Assembly (NCBI RefSeq): GCF_900545795.1
Contig: NZ_URAR01000010.1
Coordinates: 1-64,000 of the forward strand
Source: an uncultured Veillonella sp.
GTDB lineage: Bacteria; Bacillota; Negativicutes; Veillonellales; Veillonellaceae
DNA length: 64,000 nucleotides
Reading direction: 5' to 3'
Every line of letters starts with the position of its first letter. Positions within the stretch are counted from its first letter, which is position 1. The translations under genes and the position numbers were made by a program. The notes beneath the pieces are model-generated. The model was not told where the DNA came from. It worked only from the letters and a program-made list of their open reading frames with translations, and ran no database searches. Below, piece by piece: positions 27,829 to 37,446 of the stretch.

Positions 27829-27877
27829 TATAAAAAAGAGCCTCTATATACATATAGCGACCATCCGAGCTTGACGA
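27829..27877. repeat. Repeat element copy A (49 bases)
   Basis: Direct imperfect copy of 27971-28019. Both begin TATAAAAAAGAG and end CGACCATYCGAGCTTGACGA; the middle 17 bases differ. Unlike copy B, it lacks a distal complementary arm to form a long terminator stem, though CTATATACATATAG within it is self-complementary. Confidence 0.7.
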
Positions 27878-27970
27878 TCATAAGACAAATTTCTCCTCCC
27901 CATCTTAATAAGAAACGCCTCTCCAATAATGCCAATAAGATAGAAAATTTGCTAGAGCCCCCGATAACGC

Positions 27971-28019
27971 TATAAAAAAGAGACCCATTGTGTATGTAAC
28001 GACCATTCGAGCTTGACGA
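27971..28019. repeat. Repeat element copy B (49 bases)
   Basis: Second copy of the element at 27829-27877. The conserved CGACCATTCGAGCTTGACGA segment falls in the loop of the terminator at 27975-28048. Confidence 0.7.
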
Positions 28020-28048
28020 GTTGGGAGTAAATACACAATGGGTCTCTT
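27975..28048 (-). terminator. Large-loop terminator of the citrate-lyase fusion gene
   Basis: A perfect 16-bp stem (GAGACCCATTGTGTAT / ATACACAATGGGTCTC) encloses a loop of about 35 bases. The minus strand continues with six T. It lies about 45 bases past the stop of the fusion gene. Confidence 0.85.
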
Positions 28049-28091
28049 TACTAATATTTAACTGATAATATTTTCTATCACAAAACGCGCA

Positions 28092-30932
28092 TTATCGGAG
28101 AGGCTTTCTTACTTTATCACCTATGCCCCCACGCCTTTCCTCCACAACAGCCACTACATCGCCCTCATCTTGACTCACTTTCACAGTATCGGGCACGCCT
28201 ACCAAATCATGGGCCAGACGTTGTAGTTCTTGAATGGTATAGATAGGTAAATTAGAGTCTTTCAAACGTTCGATTAAATCTGTTCGTGCCGGATTAATAG
28301 CAATCCCCCGCTCTGTAACTAACACATCAACAGACGAGCCGGGAGTAATTACCGTTTGTACCTGATCTACAATCATAGGCAAACGACCACGCGTAAGAGG
28401 ACAAGTAATGACGGTGCATTTAGCCCCTTCAGCAGTGTCACTATGCCCCCCAGAAGCCCCCATCAATACTCCATTAGAATCAGTTAAACAGTTTACATTA
28501 AAGTTTACATCAATTTCTGTAGCTCCCAAGAAGACTACGTCTAGATAATTTGTCATGCAATCAGTCCATGGATTTGCGTACATGGACGCACTGATTTCAA
28601 TATGGTTTGGATTGGTCGCTAAGGAGTGCGCTGCCACTGTATCAAAGGATTGGGTATCATAAATGGCCTTGATTAAGCCTTCTTCCAATAGGCCCGTTAA
28701 AATCCCGGTAGCACCACCGATGCCAAAACCTGCAGTAATCCCTTTAGCACGCAAACTGTCGCCAATATGCTTGGCCACCGTAAGCGATGCACCACCAGCA
28801 CCTAACTGGAAGGCAAAGCCTTCTTTAATAATATCCGCTTCATTTAAAAATTGCCCTACTAGTTCAGCAATTTTCTGTTGCACTGGACTTTTGGCAAAAC
28901 CAATAGCGCCTGATGCAATACCTTCTGCATCGCCAATTTCATCCACTACAACTACATAATCAACATCAGTTTGTGGCACCGATGGATGAGGCACAACATC
29001 CACTAAATTATCGGTAATAGCCACTGTCGTATCTGCATAATGAGAGTCCACCATAGCGTAACCTAATGAGCCACAAGCAGATTTTCCCATAGAACCAGTA
29101 AAATTCCCACGGTAATCACAGGTTGGAGCCCCCATAAAAGCTACATCAATATGAAGTTCGCCACTAACAATAGCTCTAACACGGCCCCCATGAGAACGCA
29201 CTACTAAAGGACGCTTTAAAGCTTTAGGATTACATGTTAAGTATTTTCCTAACTCATCTCGCACACCGGAAGTTTCTAAGGCGGTAACAATACCAGCTTT
29301 AATATAATCAATGAGAAACTCGTGACAAGGACTCAAGGAACTTGCAGCAATAGTTAAATCCTTAATGCCTCGTGCCTTAATTGCTTCCATAACTAATCTC
29401 ATAACATAATCACCATTTCTAAAATGATGGTGGAATGATATAGTCATGCCGTCAGCTAGACCAGTTTTTTCAATCGCCTCGTCTAAAGATGCCAATACTT
29501 TTCCCTTCTTATAAGTATGTTGGACACAGGCTTCACTTGCCTTTATAGATTCATTTGTTTCGCCAGCTAATTGTACTTTAATCCCCGCAGCCCGTGCTTT
29601 ATCTATAATGCGCTGCGCTCTCACTACTATCGGCTTATCAATCATTTTACCGTCAACCGCTAATACGCCCTTATTATTAGCCACTGCATCAGCATAAGCA
29701 TTCAGCACCTTCACAGAGTATGCAATCTCTTTATCACTTGGGGTAAAAACCTTATGCGCTAATGCAACTTGCGTAGGATGAATACAGGATTTTCCATCAA
29801 ATCCAAGGGATTTTATGTAATTAACCTCTTCAAGGAATCCCTCTGTGTCTTTCACATCAGAAAACACTGTATCAATGCATCGGATGCCGGCCTCACGAGC
29901 AGCAAGCAAAATAGTTTGACGCGCAAAAGTAAGCTCTACAGCGGGCTTTGATTTTCCAGTCCTAAGATCTGCGCGATAATCTTCTGCCCCTAGTGCAATG
30001 CCAATGACACGTGGTCCGTGACAAATCTCACGCACATTGTAAAGACCTTTCACCGACTCAATGGCTACAATAATGTTAATTGAACCTTCAGGCCAGCCCA
30101 TTTCCTGCTCAACTTCAGCAATTTTATGTGCCACTAATTCCACTTCTGACACGTCTTCAGTTTTAGGCAGACGAATCAAGTTAGGCTTCGCTCGTACAAT
30201 CACATCTAGGTCATCTAAGCCAAAGGGAGTCTGTGTAGGATGATTGATACGTACCACTGTTTCTGATTTAAAAGGAATAGCCTTTAACATCTCTGCTACT
30301 AACAAGCGAGCTGAATCTTTTTCATCCACAAAAATAGAATCTTCTATATCAAACATTAAGCTATCAGCACCATATACATCGGCACTATTGAGCATTTTAG
30401 GCGTGTTGCCAGGTACGAACATCATGCTCCGAGCAAGTCGTTCTTTAGCCGCTTCCGTAAGAGCATTCTCGGAGTTAACTGTGGAACTTTTTACTGTTTC
30501 CGCTATCACATTGCGGGAATTATCGCTAGGACTCTTTATCGCCGCCGAAAGTGCATGATTCAAATTATCTCGGGCATACTCTATTTCGCTCTGTATTTCA
30601 CGCTTTATAGTCCTCTCTATTTCATCCTTTATTGCACCCTCGATGTCATCCCCATATTCATCACTAAGAGTTTTTGCTCGATTTAAAGCCGCTAATACGC
30701 GCGCCTTAATAGTATAATCCCAGGCTCCTTGATCCTGTGCCACTACTCGAACACCGTCAAAACCAGCTTCCACAATGGTTTTACGAATCAATTCCTCTAT
30801 ATGAGCTCCATATTGTGTTTGCACCTTGGATTCTAATTCAATTTCAATCCCTGATTGCTTAGGAAATACGATGATTAGGATATCTTGTTTTTCTGCAAAT
30901 CCTGCCTTTGCTTCGCGCCGAATAGATAACAT
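28092..30932 (-). CDS. CitD-CitE-CitF fusion: citrate lyase-like protein
   Basis: One 946-residue chain carrying all three citrate lyase subunits. Residues 1-88 resemble the acyl carrier CitD. Residues 89-165 are a charged, probably helical linker. Residues 166-452 are CitE (FVPGNTPKML, MFDIEDSI, RINHP, RLPKTED, ALGAEDY). Residues 453-946 are CitF (FHHHFRNGDYV, SSLSPCHEFL, GAPTCDYRGN, LGAGGASL). The reaction expected is citrate to acetate plus oxaloacetate. In CitD the prosthetic-group Ser follows AGTLE; here the matching segment is AGFAEKQD with Lys15, so that Ser is missing. No citC, citG or citX lies in the window. GGGAGG precedes the ATG; a LysR gene is 120 bases upstream. The frame is intact, so it is not an obvious pseudogene. 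Substrate is uncertain (citrate, citramalate or another). Confidence 0.82.
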   Translation of the reverse strand: MLSIRREAKAGFAEKQDILIIVFPKQSGIEIELESKVQTQYGAHIEELIRKTIVEAGFDGVRVVAQDQGAWDYTIKARVLAALNRAKTLSDEYGDDIEGAIKDEIERTIKREIQSEIEYARDNLNHALSAAIKSPSDNSRNVIAETVKSSTVNSENALTEAAKERLARSMMFVPGNTPKMLNSADVYGADSLMFDIEDSIFVDEKDSARLLVAEMLKAIPFKSETVVRINHPTQTPFGLDDLDVIVRAKPNLIRLPKTEDVSEVELVAHKIAEVEQEMGWPEGSINIIVAIESVKGLYNVREICHGPRVIGIALGAEDYRADLRTGKSKPAVELTFARQTILLAAREAGIRCIDTVFSDVKDTEGFLEEVNYIKSLGFDGKSCIHPTQVALAHKVFTPSDKEIAYSVKVLNAYADAVANNKGVLAVDGKMIDKPIVVRAQRIIDKARAAGIKVQLAGETNESIKASEACVQHTYKKGKVLASLDEAIEKTGLADGMTISFHHHFRNGDYVMRLVMEAIKARGIKDLTIAASSLSPCHEFLIDYIKAGIVTALETSGVRDELGKYLTCNPKALKRPLVVRSHGGRVRAIVSGELHIDVAFMGAPTCDYRGNFTGSMGKSACGSLGYAMVDSHYADTTVAITDNLVDVVPHPSVPQTDVDYVVVVDEIGDAEGIASGAIGFAKSPVQQKIAELVGQFLNEADIIKEGFAFQLGAGGASLTVAKHIGDSLRAKGITAGFGIGGATGILTGLLEEGLIKAIYDTQSFDTVAAHSLATNPNHIEISASMYANPWTDCMTNYLDVVFLGATEIDVNFNVNCLTDSNGVLMGASGGHSDTAEGAKCTVITCPLTRGRLPMIVDQVQTVITPGSSVDVLVTERGIAINPARTDLIERLKDSNLPIYTIQELQRLAHDLVGVPDTVKVSQDEGDVVAVVEERRGGIGDKVRKPLR

Positions 30933-31052
30933 ACAAAAGCCTCCCTATCTCTTTTACAAGTGAAATATAAGTAATTAATCTTTTTCAACTTGTATTATAT
31001 ACTGCCCAGTATACAAAAGATAATAGAGAGGCCCTATAGTGGGTATAAAATT

Positions 31053-31931
31053 TTATTTTACTACCTTGTATTTCTTGTAGTAGTTTTCTAAGAAATCAGT
31101 AAATGTTTTTACTGCAATGAGCTTTGTACTCATTTCACTATAGTACAAATAGGTAGGTCTAACAATAGGTTCACCATTTTTATGAACTATAGGTTTAATA
31201 AAGAGCTTGTCTTCAATGCAACTGCCTAGACCTAAATAAGGTAAAATAGCCCAGCCTAGCCCTTCACGCACAAATTGCCGACAAGTCACCATGGAGTCAA
31301 GCTCCATAGATGGCATATAGTTTGGAGGTAAATTTTCATCACACCAGTTCGATATGATCATTGATACTGATGGGTCCGTGCGATATTGAATCAAAGGTAA
31401 CTGAGCCAATTCATCAATTGTAACCGGCTCTTTATAGACTAAGCAATACGGTTCTTCAAATAATGGTTTACTATGTCCATTCCCTTCTCCTCGCGCAATG
31501 GCCACCATGACCTCACCAGCATTAAACATCTTTTTAACCTGCGCACTATAGCCTGTTTTCACCTTCACACGAATGCTCGGATATTGTTGCGAAAATTCTT
31601 TTAATAGGCGCGGCAGCTGATAGTCCGCAAAGTTAATAGACGAGGCTAAGGTCAAGGTCCCTTGAATTTGCCCACTCATTTCCCCCATAGTTTGTTTTAA
31701 TTGCTCTAGCTCCGCCAACATATGCTGACAATAGGTATAATATAGTTCACCTTCCGGGGTAAGCACAATACCTTCATTAGTACGAATTAATAAGGGATGC
31801 CCCATAGCATTCTCCATTTGCCTTAGGCGGTAACTTAAGGCTGGTTGCGATAAAAATAATTTATCTGCTGCCTTAGTTATATTACCTTCTGCTACAACGG
31901 TTACAAATGTTTGCCAATCCCTTGTATCCAT
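31053..31931 (-). CDS. LysR-family transcriptional regulator next to the citrate-lyase fusion
   Basis: A 292-residue regulator with an N-terminal winged helix (NITKAADKLFLSQPALSYRL) and a C-terminal effector domain. It lies directly upstream of the citrate-lyase-like fusion on the same strand with a 120-base gap and no terminator seen between them. They may be co-transcribed, or the regulator may act on a promoter in the gap. CitI-like control of citrate genes is an attractive guess from position only. AAAGGAG precedes the ATG. Confidence 0.88.
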   Translation of the reverse strand: MDTRDWQTFVTVVAEGNITKAADKLFLSQPALSYRLRQMENAMGHPLLIRTNEGIVLTPEGELYYTYCQHMLAELEQLKQTMGEMSGQIQGTLTLASSINFADYQLPRLLKEFSQQYPSIRVKVKTGYSAQVKKMFNAGEVMVAIARGEGNGHSKPLFEEPYCLVYKEPVTIDELAQLPLIQYRTDPSVSMIISNWCDENLPPNYMPSMELDSMVTCRQFVREGLGWAILPYLGLGSCIEDKLFIKPIVHKNGEPIVRPTYLYYSEMSTKLIAVKTFTDFLENYYKKYKVVK

Positions 31932-32017
31932 GAATCTCTATCTCCTTTCCTAAAATTTTTGATGCCCTCATCGCTAACAATTCATAGTATGATACTAGAG
32001 TTTTAAAAGTAATTGCA

Positions 32018-32045
32018 AAAATAGGGACTTCGAAAAGTCCCTATT
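32018..32045 (-). terminator. Terminator of pyk
   Basis: Stem AATAGGGACTT / AAGTCCCTATT with a 4-base loop, followed on the minus strand by five T. It lies 108 bases past the pyk stop. Confidence 0.85.
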
Positions 32046-32152
32046 CAATGTGTTTCTATATATAGTTTACCAATTTTAAAGATTTCAGGCAATATGCATT
32101 TAAATGAACTATTATCTAAATCTTAGCCCTATTCGCTAAAATAAACTCTTAC

Positions 32153-33901
32153 TTAACGAGCATTGGCAATCCCTTCAAATACTTTGCCGCGAGAACCGTC
32201 TACGGTAACTACGTCGCCATCTTTAAGCACCGCTTCTGGTCGATCAGCACCGAGTACAACTGGAATGCCAAAGTTAATGCCTGCAATTGCCGTCGCTGAC
32301 GTATATCCATCTTCAACTGCAATAATAGCACTAGCCATCTTAGCTAAGCCCATAAGTTCTGGTTCCAAGGAGCGAACGACTAAAATATCGCCAGCGCGGA
32401 ATTTATCTTGTGCACCAGCTACATCTAAAGCCATGCATACACGGCCAGTTGCGGCCCCTTTGCCAATACCATTGCCTTTAATGATAGCTTTGCCTACTAC
32501 ATGTACGCGAATCATATTCGTAGTGCCAGATGAACCGGATGGAACACCAGCTGTAATCACTACTAAATCACCAGACTCAATACGGCCTTCCACTAAAGAA
32601 GCAGAGATAGCACTTTGTACCATTTCATCAGAGTTAGCATGTGGTGCACTCTTTACAGCTTCTACGCCCCAATATAATTGAACGCGGCGAATCGTTTCTT
32701 CATGCGGTGTAACCGCCAAAATGCGTGCATTCGGACGATTGCGAGCAATGCTCATAGCTGTCTTGCCACTTTCAGTGCAAGTAATCACCGCTGCTGCACC
32801 AAGGCTCTTCGCCACTGTTACTGTAGCATTACTAATGGCATCCGTAGTTTGCACTTCATCGAGATCAAGTTCATGATCAATATTGCAATATAAAGTAGAA
32901 TGCTCTGTTACTTCTGCAATGCGCGCCATAGTTTGAACAGCTTCTACTGGATATTTACCGCCAGCAGTTTCGCCAGATAACATAACGGCATCAGTGCCGT
33001 CTAAAATCGCATTAGCCACGTCACTTGCTTCAGCGCGAGTTGGACGAGGATTTTGCGTCATAGATTCTAACATCTGAGTCGCTGTAATAACTGGTTTGCA
33101 AGCTTTGTTACATTTGCTAATCATCATTTTTTGAAGCACTGGCACTTCTTCAGCTGGAATCTCAACACCTAGGTCACCACGGGCTACCATGAGACCATCG
33201 GACATGCGTAAAATATCATCTAAATTATTAAGACCTTCTTCATTTTCAATTTTAGAAATAATCTTAATATCAGTACCTTCTTCTTCTAAGATACGGCGAA
33301 TGGCCACAACATCACTACCGCGTTGCATAAAAGATGCCGCCACATAGTCTACACCCATTTGGCACCCAAAGCGAAGATCTGCTTTATCGCTTTCAGATAC
33401 TGGTGGCAAGCTAAGCGGTACGCCTGGAACAGCAACGCGTTTGCGATCGCTCATAGGGCCACTATTCAAAATAGTAGTGTAAATTTCAGTGCCTTCAATT
33501 TTATCTACATGGAGTGTTACTAAACCATCAGATAATAAAATATTGCAACCTACTTTTACATCATCTACTAAGCCTTTATGATTTACGGAGCAAATTGTTT
33601 CATCACCTTCTACATCACGCATAGTGAGGGTAAATGGTTTGCCCGCTTCAAGCATGACTTTGCCAGCCTTAAATAAACCGAGACGGATTTCAGGGCCCTT
33701 AGTATCAAGCATGAGCGCCACAGGAATACCTGTTTTCTTGGACGCTTCACGAACAGCATTCATACGCTTTGTATGTTCATCATAACTGCCATGTGAAAAG
33801 TTAAAGCGCGCCACATTCATGCCCGATTCGAGCATGCGCTCCAATACGCCGGGCGCATCTGTGCTAGGTCCAATAGTACATACAATTTTAGTTCGTTTCA
33901 T
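32153..33901 (-). CDS. pyk: Pyruvate kinase with C-terminal PEP-utiliser-like domain
   Basis: Converts PEP and ADP to pyruvate and ATP. The 582-residue protein has the TIM barrel (KIVCTIGPST, NFSHGSYDEH, DTKGPEIR, ISKIENEEGL, MVARGDLGVEIP, ITATQMLESM), a B domain, and the allosteric C domain (residues about 355-475). An extra domain at about 480-582 is like that in Geobacillus and Bacillus enzymes. In that extra domain the usual TSHAA is replaced by TSATA. ATG at 33901 is chosen because AGAGAGG lies 8 bases upstream; an 18-residue N-terminal extension has no site. It lies 125 bases downstream of dnaE. Confidence 0.95.
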   Translation of the reverse strand: MKRTKIVCTIGPSTDAPGVLERMLESGMNVARFNFSHGSYDEHTKRMNAVREASKKTGIPVALMLDTKGPEIRLGLFKAGKVMLEAGKPFTLTMRDVEGDETICSVNHKGLVDDVKVGCNILLSDGLVTLHVDKIEGTEIYTTILNSGPMSDRKRVAVPGVPLSLPPVSESDKADLRFGCQMGVDYVAASFMQRGSDVVAIRRILEEEGTDIKIISKIENEEGLNNLDDILRMSDGLMVARGDLGVEIPAEEVPVLQKMMISKCNKACKPVITATQMLESMTQNPRPTRAEASDVANAILDGTDAVMLSGETAGGKYPVEAVQTMARIAEVTEHSTLYCNIDHELDLDEVQTTDAISNATVTVAKSLGAAAVITCTESGKTAMSIARNRPNARILAVTPHEETIRRVQLYWGVEAVKSAPHANSDEMVQSAISASLVEGRIESGDLVVITAGVPSGSSGTTNMIRVHVVGKAIIKGNGIGKGAATGRVCMALDVAGAQDKFRAGDILVVRSLEPELMGLAKMASAIIAVEDGYTSATAIAGINFGIPVVLGADRPEAVLKDGDVVTVDGSRGKVFEGIANAR

Positions 33902-34026
33902 AATAGATTCCTCTCTTAAAGTCATAGTTGTGCTAAATTTTATGTATCCCCTCATAAAATTTTGAATAAGCTAACATACACTTTATGTCTATCTATCCCT
34001 TTATACAGAATATTATACAATACGAA

Positions 34027-37000
34027 CTATACGATTTCTACACTATTGGGCCCTAAAATCTTCTCAATTTCACTGCAAATTTTTGGTCCCGGAGTGAAAT
34101 AATACGCTTTTGCTACGCCCATACGTTTTTTCTGTCGATGTAAATAAAAGACTACCGGCACGGTTCCTTCCGCAGGTATGAGCAATTCTTTTAATTTAGC
34201 ACTCGCTTCTGGTGTATCAAAGCCAGGGCGAATATGAAGGATAATTCCCTTCGCTTGATCATAAGCTCTCTTCAAGGGACCAATTTGGTCCGCAATGATT
34301 TGCACGCCTTTTTCATCCGCATCAATGCGCCCTGATACACGCACGGCCATATCCACCGCTAAATAAGCCTGACTCCGTTGATATGTTTGAGGGAACACCA
34401 CGATGCTAGCAGAACCAGAGAAATCTTCCAACCGGATAATGGACATCAAATCATTGCGCCGCGTAATTTTATCTACCTTATCAACAATGAGTCCGCCCAT
34501 AGTTACTGTTTTCTTATCATATTGTTCTGGATTGTCGTGCAAGCGACCTAATTCAAATAATGAGTTCAATTCCTCTTCATAGGCCGTCAAAGGATGGCCT
34601 GTAATATAAAAGCCAGTATATTCCTTTTCATCACGAAGTTTTTCTTCTTCTGGCAAATCTTCTAAATTAGGCGTCACCAATACTTCACTAGTAGCTCCTT
34701 CATCATCGCCAAAGAGGCTCATTGTTCCTAAAGCTTGGTCTTTTTGATACTTTTGTCCCAAGTTTTGAGCCATTTCATACATATGTAAGAGCTGGTTGCG
34801 ATTTTCTTTGAAGCTATCCATGGCGCCACTACGAATTAAACTTTCTAATAAACGCTTATTCACCACTTTAGATTCTACGCGTTTACAAAAATCTAAAATT
34901 GAAGTGTAAAGGCCATTGCGCTCCCGTTCTTTTAGCAATGTTTCAATGGCATTGTCGCCCACACTCTTAACACCGCCAAGGCCAAAGCGAATAGCGCCAT
35001 TTTGAACGGCAAAGGACTGTTCCCCATAATTAATATCAGGCCCCAAAACATCAACGCCATGCTTCTTACAAGCATTAATGTAATAGGTCAATTTATCTAC
35101 ATTGGTCATAAAGCTAGTCATCGTAGCAGCCATGAATTCAGGGAAGTAATGAGCCTTCAAATACGCTGTCTGATAAGCAATATAGGCATAGGCAGCGCTA
35201 TGAGATTTGTTAAAACCATAGCCTGCAAAGTATACCAAGAGGTCAAATACTTCATTGGCAATGGATTCTTCAATGCCATTCTTCTGAGCCCCTTCTACGA
35301 AAGATTGACGTTGCGCTTTGAGAACAGATTCTTTTTTCTTCCCCATCGCACGGCGCATTAAATCCGCTTGACCTAAGGAGAAACCGCCCATAGCAGAAGC
35401 AATCTGCATAACCTGTTCTTGATATAAAATAACTCCAAAAGTATCTTTCAAAATAGGTTGTAATAGAGGATGCAAATAAGTAATTTCCATCTCTCCATGA
35501 CGGCGTTTGATAAAGTCTTCCACCATGCCACTGCCTAAAGGGCCTGGACGGTACAATGCCACTAGCGGGATTAAATCTTCAAAATGCTCCGGTTTTAAAT
35601 CCATCACAAGCTTAGTAATCCCTTCAGACTCTAGCTGGAACACCCCGGCTGTATCGCCTTTACAGAGAATATCGCAGGCTGCCTTGTCATCTAAAGGAAT
35701 GCGATCTAAATCAATATCTATGCCATGATTTTCTTTAATAAGCTTCAATGCATCGCCCATAACGGTCAAAGTACGAAGCCCCAAAAAGTCCATTTTTAAA
35801 AGGCCCAGTTCTTCAATATTATCTTTATCATATTGCGTTACAAAGCCCGTATCACTGGCATTTTGCAAAGGTACATGTTCCTCTAAAGGCGCCGCTGAAA
35901 TTACGACCCCTGCTGCATGCGTAGATGCATTGCGAGCAATGCCCTCTAGCTTTTGCCCATAATCAAAGAGCTCTTTCACTTGTGCATTAGTATCATAGAG
36001 CTGCTTTAACTCTTTCCCTTTTAAAGCCTTCTCCAAAGTAATGCCCAATTCATTGGGAATCATCTTGGCATATTTATTTACATCTTGCAATGGTAAATCG
36101 AGCACACGCCCCACATCACGAATAACGGCACGCGCTGCTTCTGTACCGAAAGTAATAATCTGAGCCACTCGCTCTTGCCCATATTTTTCTGTTACATAGT
36201 CAATAGCAAGACCACGCTTTTCATAGCAAAAGTCAATATCAATATCAGGCATGCTAATGCGTTCTGGATTTAAAAATCGTTCAAAGAGCAAATCATACTT
36301 CAATGGATCTAGGCCTGTAATCCCTAATAAATAAGCAACTACAGAGCCAGCCGCACTACCGCGACCAGGACCTACTAAAATATCATGTTCCCTTGCATAA
36401 CGCACATAGTCCCATACGATGAGGAAGTAATCATCAAAGCCCATTTGCGCAATGACACCCAGTTCATAATCCAAGCGTTCCATCACATCAGGACGAGGCT
36501 CATCACCATAGAGACGAGGGATTTCTCGTTCGCAAAGATAGCGCAAATAAGAAGAAGCCGTTTCACCTTCTGGTACATCAAAACGAGGTAAATGATGTTC
36601 ATCGAAGTTAAATTGTACATTACAGCGCTCCGCAATGCGCAACGTATTTTCCAAGGCTTCTGGCACATGCCCGAAGAGTTCCGCCATCTCATCGCCACTC
36701 TTCATATAAAATTGGTCATTAGGGAACTTCAAGCGATCTGTTTCCGCCACCTTTGCCCCTGTAGCAATGCACACTTTGATATCCTGTGCATCTGCATCTT
36801 CTTGTAGCACATAATGAAAGTCATTAGAGGCCACTAACCCTACGCCATATTCCTTGGCGAGATTAATCATCACCTCTTGTGCCTTAGCTTCCGCTGGTAG
36901 TCCATGATTTTGAATTTCTAAGAAGAAATTATTTGTCCCATATATATCAATATATTGCTCCAAAGCGCGCTTAGCACCGTCCACATTATCTTGTAAAATA

Positions 37001-37443
37001 TATTGCGGAATTTCCCCTTGAATGCACGCACTCAAGGCAATAATGCCCTTGCTGTATTGACGTAATAATTCATGGTCTACACGAGGCTTACGGTAAAATC
37101 CTTCAGTAAAGCCGCGCGATACAATTTTAGTTAAATTTTGGTAACCTTCCATCGTTTCAGCTAACAAGATTAAATGCTTCAACCGTTCATTTTTACCATT
37201 TTGCATTTCCTTGGTAAAGCGGCTACCTTCTGTCACATACACTTCACAGCCCATAATAGGCTTAATTCCTGCACTAATAGCCTCTTTGTAAAAATAGATG
37301 GCACCGCACATATTACCATGGTCAGTAATCGCTAGCGCTGGCATATTTAGCTCTTTAGCGCGCGCCACCATCTGAGGTAGGCGACTAATGCCATCCTGCA
37401 AACTATATTCTGTATGTCCGTGCAAATGAACAAATGGTCTCAT
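34027..37443 (-). CDS. dnaE: DNA polymerase III alpha subunit
   Basis: Replicative polymerase of 1138 residues, the DnaE type without an internal proofreading exonuclease. The N-terminal PHP domain starts HLHGHTEYSLQDG. The palm carries PDIDIDFCYEKRG with the catalytic Asp residues. The fingers/little finger contain LGLRTLTVMGDALKLI and GKKKESVLKAQ. A helix-hairpin-helix region and an OB fold (TMGGLIVDKVDKITRRN) follow. A ribosome binding site GAGGGAGG sits inside the end of the preceding metalloprotease gene, 3 bases away, so translation is coupled. Confidence 0.95.
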   Translation of the reverse strand: MRPFVHLHGHTEYSLQDGISRLPQMVARAKELNMPALAITDHGNMCGAIYFYKEAISAGIKPIMGCEVYVTEGSRFTKEMQNGKNERLKHLILLAETMEGYQNLTKIVSRGFTEGFYRKPRVDHELLRQYSKGIIALSACIQGEIPQYILQDNVDGAKRALEQYIDIYGTNNFFLEIQNHGLPAEAKAQEVMINLAKEYGVGLVASNDFHYVLQEDADAQDIKVCIATGAKVAETDRLKFPNDQFYMKSGDEMAELFGHVPEALENTLRIAERCNVQFNFDEHHLPRFDVPEGETASSYLRYLCEREIPRLYGDEPRPDVMERLDYELGVIAQMGFDDYFLIVWDYVRYAREHDILVGPGRGSAAGSVVAYLLGITGLDPLKYDLLFERFLNPERISMPDIDIDFCYEKRGLAIDYVTEKYGQERVAQIITFGTEAARAVIRDVGRVLDLPLQDVNKYAKMIPNELGITLEKALKGKELKQLYDTNAQVKELFDYGQKLEGIARNASTHAAGVVISAAPLEEHVPLQNASDTGFVTQYDKDNIEELGLLKMDFLGLRTLTVMGDALKLIKENHGIDIDLDRIPLDDKAACDILCKGDTAGVFQLESEGITKLVMDLKPEHFEDLIPLVALYRPGPLGSGMVEDFIKRRHGEMEITYLHPLLQPILKDTFGVILYQEQVMQIASAMGGFSLGQADLMRRAMGKKKESVLKAQRQSFVEGAQKNGIEESIANEVFDLLVYFAGYGFNKSHSAAYAYIAYQTAYLKAHYFPEFMAATMTSFMTNVDKLTYYINACKKHGVDVLGPDINYGEQSFAVQNGAIRFGLGGVKSVGDNAIETLLKERERNGLYTSILDFCKRVESKVVNKRLLESLIRSGAMDSFKENRNQLLHMYEMAQNLGQKYQKDQALGTMSLFGDDEGATSEVLVTPNLEDLPEEEKLRDEKEYTGFYITGHPLTAYEEELNSLFELGRLHDNPEQYDKKTVTMGGLIVDKVDKITRRNDLMSIIRLEDFSGSASIVVFPQTYQRSQAYLAVDMAVRVSGRIDADEKGVQIIADQIGPLKRAYDQAKGIILHIRPGFDTPEASAKLKELLIPAEGTVPVVFYLHRQKKRMGVAKAYYFTPGPKICSEIEKILGPNSVEIV

Positions 37444-37446
37444 ACC

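Larger units (their letters stand above)
27701..28091. other. Repeat-rich intergenic region between convergent transcription units
   Basis: About 390 bases without a convincing gene. A 63-codon plus-strand frame (27784-27975) runs across the repeats and lacks a ribosome binding site and family resemblance. The region holds two related 49-base elements, an inverted imperfect copy of the 3' end of the citrate-lyase fusion gene (27907-27957 versus 28071-28113, with a shared core near GGAGAGGC), and the terminator of that gene. Confidence 0.55.

Noticed and set aside
27784..27975. 63-codon plus-strand reading frame
   Set aside because: It runs through two repeat elements, lacks a ribosome binding site, and its sequence shows no domain or helix pattern.
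32163..32681. 172-codon frame opposite pyk
   Set aside because: Antisense shadow; the composition mirrors pyk codons.
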